Assembly: GCA_029204225.1 (NCBI GenBank)
Contig: CM055093.1
Coordinates: forward strand, 33,410,842-33,474,841
Length of the DNA: 64,000 bases
DNA from: Diphasiastrum complanatum
Lineage: Eukaryota > Streptophyta > Lycopodiopsida > Lycopodiales > Lycopodiaceae
Reading direction: 5' to 3'
How positions within the stretch are numbered: the first letter of the stretch is position 1; each line of letters begins with the position of its first letter. The notes beneath the pieces are model-generated. The model worked only from the letters and a program-made list of their open reading frames with translations, was not told where the DNA came from and ran no database searches. The position numbers were made by a program, and so were the translations under genes. This document shows positions 55,482 through 64,000 of this stretch, one piece after another.

Positions 55482-57038
55482 TCACTGCTCATAGTTCAGG
55501 AGTTCCTTTATTCTATATGAGCCTTCACCAGTAAACTTCAATTTTCCCTTGATCAGCTTGGTTTTGTACATCAGTGCTAGATCTCTTGCTTTCAGATCCT
55601 TTTTGTGTAATCGATGATCGTGCCATGCCTTACGGCGAGCTTTCTTTGCTACTAACGCATGAAGTGCCATCAATCTTGTTTCACATAATTTGTGCAAAGC
55701 TTCATGACGTAGTTGTAAAGACTTGTCATCATTTAACCGCTCTGTTGCTGCTATGCATAAAGATGGTATTAAAAATTCAATCGGCATGACAACACCTTGA
55801 CCATAAACAAGTTGAAAGGGTGTTTGATTTGTACTTCTCTTGTAAGCAATTCTAAATGCCCATAATGTTGCATGTAATTTATGTTCCCAATCAGACCGAC
55901 TTGCTTCAACTGTTTTCATCATAATAGTGTAGAAAATCCTATTGGAAAATTCAGCTTAGCCATTCCCTCCGGGATAATATGGAGTACTAAATCAGTGTAT
56001 CACAAAAAAAACTTTCAGTAAACACTTTATCATTTGATTAACAAAGTGTATATCTCGGTCACTGACAATCTCGATCGGACATCCAAATCTGATAATAATA
56101 TTTTCATAAAGAAACGTGGCCATAGATTTCGCATCGACAACTTTGACAGCTTTGGCTTCAACCCACTTGGTCATATAATCAGTTGCTACGATACTGTATC
56201 GGGCCTGAGATCCTCGCACGGCAGGAGGAATAGGACCAACATAATCCAGTCCCCATTTTTCAAATGGCGCTTTCAATAAAACCATTAGAGGAGTTTTGGG
56301 CTCCAAAAAGACCCTTTAAGAATTCGTGCAAGATGTAGTTTATATTATTAAAATATTATAGCACTAATACTTTTGACCAGCCATAACTTTTTAATTGTAG
56401 CTCAGAATTATGTCATCTAACAAATCATTGGAAAGTCCTTGTCAAGCGCTTTCCAATGCACTAAACTCTGCTAAATTTGGACTTACCACTAAAAAGTTAT
56501 GCCATTTTTAGTGTGGAAACAAAATGTGGACTCAAAAAGTTACGTTACATAGAGTTCAAATTTGAGTGTTTTTATTGGTCCATGTGTAAGAAAAAATTGA
56601 GAAAAAATATAAAAAAAATCTTTACAAAGGATCTTTTTTGGATTTAGAACTCCTCTAATGCGAATTTAAGGGTTCATAGTTCTGTCTAGTAGGCCGTCGA
56701 GCTCGCTGGCAAAAATCACATGTATGAATATAATTTTCTGTGTCCTTATGAAGCATAGGCCACCAACAACCTGATTGCAAAAGTTTGCGAACAATAATAT
56801 TTGTAGAGAAGTGTCCTCCGCCCAAGCCATCATGTGAAAACATGATTAAATCTGAGATTTCATGTGCTAAAACACATCTATGTAGAATATTGTCTGATCC
56901 ATGATGATACAATTGTCCTGCAATCAATTGATAAGGTTGAGTCTTATGAATCAATTGTCTCTTCTGTACTTTTGTGAAAGAGTCATTTGATTGTCCTAGC
57001 ATCAGGTACTCAACAATATCCGTTGCCCACTCAGGCAC
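55482..57038 (-). pseudogene. Athila/Tat-like gypsy integrase, split by a MITE
   Basis: Starts with the zinc finger: HRCVLAHEISDLIMFSHDG, GGGHFSTNIIVRKLLQSGCW and HTCDFCQRARRPTRQNYEPL (HHCC). After the 378-bp insertion the core follows: PFEKWGLDYVGPIPP (catalytic Asp), ATDYMTKWVEAKAVK, GCPIEIVSDRDIHFVNQM (second Asp), STPYYPGGNG.AEFSNRI (Glu) and SDWEHKLHATLWAFRIAYKR. It ends with a C-terminal region KLKFTGEGSYRIKELLNYE. Stops at about 55960-55990. Confidence 0.8.
56283..56660. mobile_element. MITE-like insertion, CATTAGAGGAGTT termini
   Basis: A 378-bp segment inserted between the zinc finger and catalytic core of the gypsy integrase. The 13-bp terminal inverted repeats are exact (CATTAGAGGAGTT), and similarity continues inside (CCAAAAAGA.CCTTT). 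The interior is AT-rich with ATTGGAAAG...CTTTCCAAT as an internal inverted repeat. No matching target duplication was visible (AATAAAAC left, CGAATTTA right), so the superfamily is unclear. Confidence 0.65.
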
Positions 57039-57059
57039 TGCCTCTACATAGAAGTGTGA

Positions 57060-58271
57060 ACATGAAACTCAATCATCGAATCTGGAGAATGCAGTACTGG
57101 TGCTGAGGCTAATGCTTTTTTTAATTTTTCAAAGGCTTCTAGCGCCTCTACTGTCCAGATAGGAACAATAGTCAGTTTGTATATAGGTCATGCTCATTCT
57201 GCAAAGAAGATAATAAAAATTCGATAATAGTTCGCATGACCCATAAACACATAAACTCCACGAATTGTTGTTGGCGGTGGCAATTCCACAATAACCTTGA
57301 TTTTAGAATAATCTGTGGCAATGCCATGTCTTGAAATCACATGTCCAAGAACAACTCCATGGGAAACCCTTATCTAGCACTTTTCTGGATTTAGGGAAAT
57401 TTGATACTTGCGACATCATTCAAATACTTTCTCCAATCGATCCAGGTGGTCTGTATCTGTGCTATGGACTCCAAGGTCATCCAAGTAAATTTCAAAAAAA
57501 TTCTATAAATAATCTTTAAAAGCAAATTGCATCACTCTTTGGAACGAACTTGGTGCATTACAGAGTCCAAACGACATTTCTTTATAAGCATAGGTGCCCC
57601 ATTCTGTTGAAAAGCTGTTTTGTGATGATCTGCAGGTGCAATCTTGACCTGGTTGTAACCACTAAATCCATCCAAAAAACTATAGGCTTTTGCTCCAGCA
57701 AGGCGATCCAAAATGCTTTCAGTAAAAGGTAACGAAAAGTGATCCTTTTATGTCACTTTGTTCAAGGCCTTGAGATTCACACAAATTCTTAATTTTCCAT
57801 TCTTCTTAGGAACAATGAAATTGGTGAAACCCATTCGGTATGCTCAATCTCATAAATGAAATCGGCGTCAAGCAATCTCTGAAGCTCCTTCTTGATTAGA
57901 TCCGCAACATTAGGACTATAGCGATAGAACTTTATAACCTTTGGAACTGCATTAGATATTAAAGGTATGGTGTGTTCAATAACTAACATCGAAATACCCT
58001 TGAGATCTTTATAAGTCCATGCAAAGCAATCTTGATACTTAATCAGTAACGTTTGTAGCGCTTGAAACTGTTCAGGATTAAGTTGTGATCCAACTTGTAC
58101 AATCTTTTCTAGTTCTCTTGGTTCAGCAAGATTCATAAACTGTGTCCTAGTTGGGCCATCATAAACATCTTTCGATTCTGGCATTTGTTCTTCGGGTTCA
58201 CGATGTTCTTTTGGTAACATGATAACCACATCATCTAGTGTATAGCGTTTAAAAATTTTCAGGCATATCAT
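57060..58271 (-). pseudogene. Athila/Tat-like gypsy RT; RNase H missing
   Basis: N-terminal RT reads LNPEQFQALQTLLIKYQDCF, AWTYKDLKGISMLVIEHTIP, KKELQRLLDADFIYEIEHTE and WVSPISLF, then in other frames GKLRICVNLKALNKVT, FLDGFSGYNQVKIAPADHHK and a decayed YLDD region (KFTWMTLESIAQI). The connection ends TVEALEAFEKLKKALASAPV and DSMIEFHVHTS near 57060. Integrase starts only some 20 bp later, so the roughly 120-residue RNase H domain has been deleted. Confidence 0.75.
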
Positions 58272-58324
58272 GTTGGACTACATCTGCTTGTTCTTTGTCA
58301 AAAGGATTTGTCTTGGATCTTCAC

Positions 58325-60168
58325 TTAGCCTTTTTGGCAGGAATTGATGACTTCCGAGAAGATCTTTCTAGAACTCTGACTTGCAAAATCATCCTTGACT
58401 TTTCCTTTGACTTTATCTAGTAAGGGTGGCACATTCTTTGAATCAATCTTTTGAGGAGGATTTTCCCATTTTAGGACCGTATTATAATGTTGCTTGGCTT
58501 GTTTCTTCTTCATTGAACCTGTGATCCTGTCTTCCTTCAATATAAATGCTTTTGGCGATTTTATTGTTCGTTCAACATGAATATTACGCACTCCAAATAC
58601 GGTCGAATCCATATGATTTAGAGTTTGCTCATCAGTAAGTTCTGCATTGTCATCATAAGTCAAGGCATGACTCACAGGAATGAGTTCATCTTCAATCGGA
58701 TCTGGTATAGGCTCCATTGATATCCAAGTTACATTCAACACGTTCAATGGAAAAGTGATCGGTGTATCCAAAGTTCGATCCAATTATAAAATCTTGTTCA
58801 AATCTGATTGATTATCTTGTTGACACATATAATTTGTTGTGTAGCCAATCGTTGCAAGTGCTTGACTCTAGTTGACAGTATTGGTTTGAGAATCATAACG
58901 AACTCCCAAATTTTTACTGGTTGGTCACAAGCATGATCCGTTGTTGATGAATCATCATCCTCTTTTTGAGCCACTGGTCTGATAGTCCAAGTTATAGGAT
59001 CAACCTTGACTGCACGTTCATGATTTTCAAAAGTGATTTTCTCGGTACCCCAGTTATGAGTTACTTGCGCAACTCGTAACCATGGGCGTCCCAATAGGAC
59101 TCGGTAGACATTTGGTGCTTCAGGTAAGTCCATTACTATGAAAGTAATGACGAACCACTTTGGCAATTCTGACAGGTATATCTTCAACCATTCCTTGTGG
59201 ACGATCAGCCAGCTTAATGGTAAAAGTCGCAGATTTTATCTTTGTAAGGCCCCATTTTGCACATAGCTTTGTAGAAGTCAAGTTAACTCCCAAACCGCCA
59301 TCTATCACAGTTGTTTCTTTAGAAAATTGCCTATGTTGTATCGGCAGGGTAATATTTTTTTGTTCACTTTCCCAAGCTGCTCTGACATGGAGTAAGTACT
59401 TCATTAGATTCTTCAAATTCGGCACAAAAAGTGGTTCTTGATGGACTTTTGGTTCAGCTTGAGTTAACTTTTGCGCTAATACTTCTTTTGCTTGTGGCAC
59501 CAACTTCATAAACTCTCCCAACGAAATGTTGATCTTCTTAGACAAAATATTCATGAGAAGTTCTGTTTGTGGTGCTTCTGGTTCAATCATCTTAAAGAAT
59601 TCTTCATGATGATGCAATTGAGCATTCATATCTGTGCATGGATTATTCGGTGGTTGCACTGGTGAAGAATGAACTTCGGCTGTTGCTCTAGCAGCTTCAA
59701 GCTTCTCTTCTTCCTGCAAATGTTTAATCCACTGTCTCATATCCTGATATCTACTTTTTTCTGCATGAAGATCTGGATAGACTCCAGATGTTGGTATATC
59801 AGTTAATGGTATCGAATCAGCAGCTACTGGAACTGCTACAAGTTCTTTCTGCTTCTGTGCTCTGGTAACCACCATCAAGAGTACACTTGGTTCATTCTGA
59901 GCTGCTGGTCTTTGCTTGATTGTTATCAAATCTACAAGAGCTATGACCAATGGCGGCTTCGGTCTTGCTGGACACTCCTTGTAGCAATGCCCATAACCAC
60001 AGTCACGACATAATTGTACAAATTTGTCTTTATTTGGACATTCTGCAGCTCTGTGATTTTCTCCACATGCAAAGCATCCAAGTGGTGCTCTGGTCTAGTT
60101 CCTAGATTCTTGTTGTTGCGTGGCAGCATAAATAGTATACTGTTATGGAGATCCACCTTCATGATCAT
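58325..60168 (-). pseudogene. Athila/Tat-like gypsy nucleocapsid and protease region
   Basis: Two zinc knuckles in one frame at about 60105-59965, CFACGENHRAAEC and CRDCGYGHCYKEC, are followed by a long frame 59950-59120. It ends in the protease fold with ETTVIDGGLGVNLTSTKLCA (active site DSG/DTG read as DGG), LADRPQGMVEDIPVRIAKV and, after a frameshift, YRVLLGRPWLRVAQ. A linker with FILKEDRITGSMKKK lies at 58783-58325. The protease Gly substitution and several stops mark it as inactive. Confidence 0.75.
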
Positions 60169-60460
60169 TACTATAGTTCCATTGCTTAGTACCTCTGTAA
60201 GGTTCTGGCTCCATCAAATTGACAGGAGGAGCGAGGTGCCTTGGTGGGGCAGTAAGGCTAATCGTTCCGGGTACCCAAGAGCAGATTGATGAGGTCTAGC
60301 TGTCGGATTTCCTCCATAATGTAGTTTTCAATATCTCATCTGGGCATATCGTTGCTGAATTATCCGAGGATTGAAGTTGCAAAAGCAGTCTCATGATAAG
60401 GCGAATTACACAAATGGCATATACTGATTTCCATTCGTTTTTTCAATTGAGAACACTCAT

Positions 60461-61300
60461 TCACTGTGTGATTTCTCGTATAAATAGGACACCATACATT
60501 TTTTTGGTAGGAAAAGTCTTTGCAAACTTCTCAGGTTCCTTGTTTGCTTGTCCATGGAAATCTTCCAATGCTTTGATCTTCTCATCAAATTGGAACTGCA
60601 ACTTTTCCATCTGTTTTTGTTGGTTCTTTCCAAGTTTCTCGAACTCATTGAACATCATCTCTGAAGTAGCATTGACATTCATTGATGCAATAGTGGTGGA
60701 TGTCGTAGTGGTCTGCTCTACTGTATAGGGCAACATACTGATATTCGGCTCATCGTCTGAATCTTCATCTTCCTCCCAAATTGCATCATCCATAGCATTT
60801 TGCAAAATTGCGTACTCATTATGGTGTTTCAGCGCACGTCTGATCCTTTTAGGTAGACCTGACAAAAATCACATAATAATGGCATTTTCATTAATTAGCT
60901 CAAGTTCGCACTCAGATCTGAGGCGTTTTATCCGTTCTATGTAATCTCGAACCATTTCCCGCTTTCCCATTTTAATTTTACTTAAAAGTAGAAAAGGGTC
61001 TTCCATAAACTTCTGAGGTTTGAACCATGTGATAAGGGCTCGTTTGACAGTCTCCCAGTCTGTACGCTCATTTTCATCTTGATTATAGTACCAATCTTGT
61101 CCTACGCCTGTTAAGGCCATAGGAAAAAGCTTAAGTTTATCTTGGGGAAAAACTTCGTCATAGACTTCACAAGATTCAGAATAGATCTGAAGAAATCTAA
61201 CTGGATCTGTTAATCAATTTTATTTGGGTAGATCCAAACGAGGTGCTCTCCTAACAATGATTGGATTGACTTCCTAAGGAACACCTCCAGGGACTGCCAT
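60461..61300 (-). pseudogene. Athila/Tat-like gypsy gag
   Basis: Opens at 61300 with MAVPGGVP and a stop, then EVNPIIVRRAPRLDLPK, FLQIYSESCEVYDEVFPQDK, LKLFPMALTGVGQDWYYNQ and TVKRALITWFKPQKFMEDPF (retrotrans_gag core). The C-terminal part (60865-60461) has a coiled-coil stretch EKLGKNQQKQMEKLQFQF. It supplies the capsid in active relatives. Confidence 0.75.
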
Positions 61301-62432
61301 TATTATAGATTAGATCAAGCAGACAATGAGATTGGATCTAGATTTTTCAATCAAAACTATCTTAGATTAGATTTGTTAGATCTCTTCCACTTGACAAGAA
61401 TCAGATTCCTATATCATGAAAAAGATTCCTAAGAACAACTGATGAAAAATTCTCAGAATCAAAATCAGACTGTATCAGATTTGATCCAAAATTTGACAAA
61501 GACTTGATCTGGAACATCAGAACCTAAAAATAGAACTAGCGAAGGTTCCTTAGACGAAGGTTGACTCGACATAGTGCTATTTTTGATAAAAAATTTCTAA
61601 TCACAAATTCTATGGAAATAACCTTCGCCGAAACTCTCAGACTGAGAATCTGACACATATAAAGCTAGGGTAGAACTGGAGAAAGTTCCTGACACATAAA
61701 AACAAAGTTTTTGTAGTTTGGCGAGGGTAAAAATAGGGATCTTCTATGATCCTGATTAAATGAATGTTTGCCAAACTCAAAAATAATAATTTACTATAAA
61801 TAGAATAATTTGGAATCTCGACGAAGGTTCTGGAAAAGAATCGAGAGTAATACTGGTATTTTTGCAAAAAGGAGACTTTTTTGACAAAAATATGATAATA
61901 TGACAACTGATCCTTTGAGAAAACTTTCTATTTATGATATTATTCTTCGCCAACCTGGCAGTAGATAGATCTGAATCACACCTATGCTCAGTGAATCAGA
62001 CAAAGGTTCTTTTTTTGCAATTTTTAGGGTTTTGGTAATTTTTTTGGTATTTTTGGTGGTTTTTCTAATGTTTCTGAAAATCTGTTGGAAAGGATTATTC
62101 ACCCTTCAAACTAAAGGTTCTGTGATCAAACCCAAAGGTGCTTGCAACTCGGCGAACGTTTCCTGACAGAGAGCAAAAAGTATCAGTTCTAATGACGATT
62201 TTTCCCTCCTTTTGACCAGTATCTAGCAGATTTGATCGATTTTTGTTGTTTTTTCTGATATTTCAAATCCAAATGGATCTTAAGATTGGTAATCTGAAGA
62301 GCTTTCTTGTTTCAAAATTAAATTATATTTCAAACAAGTAAATCCACTCAAATCAGGCAAAATCACTCTCAAACTAACTTTAAATGCAGATTTAACACTA
62401 TTCATGCCATGACAAAATGCCTAATGCAAGCT
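61301..62432 (-). other. Athila/Tat-like gypsy leader
   Basis: About 1.1 kb of AT-rich non-coding sequence between gag and the primer-binding site. It contains repeated CGAAGGTT-type motifs, for example near 61539, 61554, 61621 (reverse), 61821 and 62151 (CGGCGAACGTTTCC). A long leader is usual in this lineage. Confidence 0.5.
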
Positions 62433-62450
62433 AAAAAATTGGCGTAGCTC

Positions 62451-62475
62451 CCCGACAATGGCTCCAAAATTGTAG
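62451..62475 (-). other. gypsy primer-binding site (Asp-tRNA type)
   Basis: Directly after the LTR end AAACCCA the minus strand reads CTACAATTTTGGAGCCATTG followed by TCGGGGA. The GG.GCC.TTG.CGGGGA pattern is the Asp-tRNA-type site found in Athila/Tat elements, with two substitutions relative to TGGCGCCGTTGCCGGGGA. Confidence 0.7.
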
Positions 62476-63214
62476 TGGGTTTCTTTCCTTGCCTATCATC
62501 AACCCAAGATCCAATCAATCTAGCATCAAGGAGATGAAGTTAGTTGTCACCCGTAGGTTCGTTCCCATGAGAGTGATAGCATATTTCAGACTTCAGCATG
62601 AATGGAAGATCCAGATCTAACTCTAACATCCATTAACCCTAAGCATTAACACTACTCCATTAACACTAAGATCCACAATAAAGATAGCTTACTCTTTCTC
62701 TCTCTCCCTTTCTCTCTCATAAAAAGCATAAGAACATACAATTTCAAAAACAATAAGATCCAACAATTGATAAATCCAAAGAAAACATGAAAGATGGAGG
62801 AAAAGTGATAGAGAACAAGGACATTCATAAATCCATTTCACAAGAGAACCAATCTGCTTTATTGAAATGAAGATATGTACATGTGTAGGAAACTCGAACT
62901 GGTCCCTTTTTAAAGTAGAGAGGAGGTTATCCTATCCTATTGGTCCATTTTTGCCTCCCTAATTATTCAAATTTAAAAAAGAGTGGAAACCCATTCAAAT
63001 TGGAGGGAAACCCAACTTTATTTACTAACTTGACATTTAGGCCCTGCGACATTAAAAGTCCCGCAAAAAGGCCTAAAGTCCTTTTATTGATTTTTTAATT
63101 AATCAAATCTCTATGTGATCATCGGGTTGGACTTACACACGCAGGGTGCCAAATCCCTCTCACTTATTAACTAGGGTTAGGATTGTCTCGGGATTCGCAA
63201 ACCCTCCAACACCA
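62476..63214 (-). repeat. gypsy 5' LTR
   Basis: On the plus strand it runs from TGGGTTTCTTTCC to AACCCTCCA (63208) or to CACCA (63214); the second end sits next to the shared TTGTAT. It contains a TCTCTCTCTCTCCC tract near 62700. The other LTR of the element is at 45068-45306. Confidence 0.8.
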
Positions 63215-63220
63215 TTGTAT

Positions 63221-64000
63221 CAGATTATCTGACTCCTTAGAGTCAGAGATCACAAGAGAGAGTGAGAGTAATTCAAAAAGTAGAGACATTTCTTAATCTA
63301 TAATCAGCATAATAGAATCGTAGTGCATAGTGCAATACTATTGTGAGTAGACATTTAGTGTTATTCATCATTTAATTCTACTAATTTTCACTTTTATGTT
63401 TTTAAAAGTTATTTATGTCTTTATGTTTTGTGTGCAATTTTTAATTATATGTCTTTCAAAAAACAAGGAGAGGAGAGTACAAGAAAAAGACAACAATTAT
63501 CCCATAAGTATTTCTAGAAGCATGACAGAACTGATGAGTATATATAGATTCTGAAATCGTCCATTTCCAAGAATTGTGGCTAAAGAGTCACAATTACAAT
63601 AAGATGGCTTTCCAAAAAAAGCCAAAATCAATTAGAATTGTTTTTTTATGAGTTCAACACGTTGTTGACACGTGGCAATTCATATATCCCATAAGCAAAT
63701 GAACATCTATCCACAAAGATAGATAAACCTCCTCCCCATCAATAGTCTTTGTTACATAATTTAGAAACCTCAAGCTCCAAGCTTTTTTTTTTTTCCATGT
63801 TCTGATTTTTACTTCTCTTAAATTTTCGAAACATCCATTTACTTGCAAGGAAAAGTCTGATTCAATGGTATTTTTCGTTCAATTTTGATGAGGCATAAGT
63901 TATAAATTTACAATAAAGACCATTTTTTATCAACTAAATTGCTGAAAAAAAAACTCAGAGGTTCTGAGTGTTTCATTTTTTGTTTAAAAAAAATTCAAAA
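63221..64000. other. flank of the gypsy, no gene recognised
   Basis: TTGTATCAGATTATCTGAC at the start resembles a decayed initiator-Met primer-binding site, and the next 150 bp looks like an LTR/leader of another element into which the gypsy inserted. Nothing coding was found up to the window end. Confidence 0.35.

Larger units (their letters stand above)
45068..63214 (-). mobile_element. Athila/Tat-like Ty3/gypsy, host of a nested copia
   Basis: A minus-strand gypsy with 5' LTR at 62476-63214, primer-binding site, gag, protease, RT, integrase, an additional ORF in the env position, and a deleted 3' LTR at 45068-45306. TTGTAT flanks both outer ends (45062-45067 and 63215-63220), consistent with a target duplication. 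After subtracting the copia at 48411-54649 its length is about 11.9 kb, in the range of Athila/Tat elements. The primer-binding site GGAGCCATTGTCGGGGA resembles the Asp-tRNA-type site of those lineages. RNase H is missing from pol. All frames are broken, so it is defective. Confidence 0.75.

Overview
The window looks like nuclear DNA of a land plant with a large, transposon-filled genome; a gymnosperm such as a conifer or yew fits best and a fern is possible. The evidence is plant-type copia and gypsy families primed by initiator Met and Asp tRNAs, a gene with introns of 3 to more than 17 kb packed with nested retroelements, and no bacterial or organellar gene organisation. I did not find any rRNA, tRNA, CRISPR array or telomeric repeat. 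The species is an inference.

The only host gene recognised is on the minus strand. It encodes a plant homologue of the mitochondrial NAD(P)H oxidoreductase RTN4IP1 (an MDR-family quinone reductase). Four exons can be placed with exact splice sites: 31779-32000, 27752-27979, 24532-24605 and 17277-17436. The remaining 3' exons were not found and should lie beyond the left edge. A G-box and GA tracts lie upstream near 32.35-32.55 kb.

Region 1-4.8 kb is a patchwork: a degenerate minus-strand gypsy broken by a copia-like solo LTR and an inverted-repeat insertion, a DUF659 hAT transposase remnant, and a LINE 3' half. Region 4.85-12.57 kb is the most unusual element. It is a Penelope-like retroelement (PLE) with two 2.1-kb direct repeats (pLTRs), a reverse transcriptase with D..CYENIP and FRYIDD motifs, a large unrecognised N-terminal region, no visible GIY-YIG endonuclease and (CT)n tracts at both junctions. 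Each pLTR carries a phased array of about eight short hairpins capped by GNRA-type tetraloops. Region 12.57-16.15 kb is a truncated chromodomain gypsy. Introns at 17.4-31.8 kb contain copia fragments in both orientations, a gypsy RT scrap, and two short hAT-like MITEs with perfect 8-bp target duplications.

The intergenic part (32.6-64 kb) is nested LTR elements. There is a gypsy 3' end (34.6-35.9 kb), a copia 3' end whose LTR has expanded into a tandem array of partial copies (35.9-40.07 kb), a plus-strand copia pol ending in an intact polypurine tract (40.07-42.15 kb), an array of palindromic repeats (42.16-42.48 kb) and another gypsy 3' end. Last comes an Athila/Tat-like gypsy of about 12 kb (45.07-63.21 kb) with an extra coiled-coil ORF downstream of pol. 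A complete-length copia (48411-54649, 5-bp target duplication TTCGC) is inserted in that gypsy, and its own pol C-terminus has been relocated and inverted. Almost all element ORFs carry stops and frameshifts, so these are mostly fossils; the two copia relatives with long open RNase H frames look youngest.
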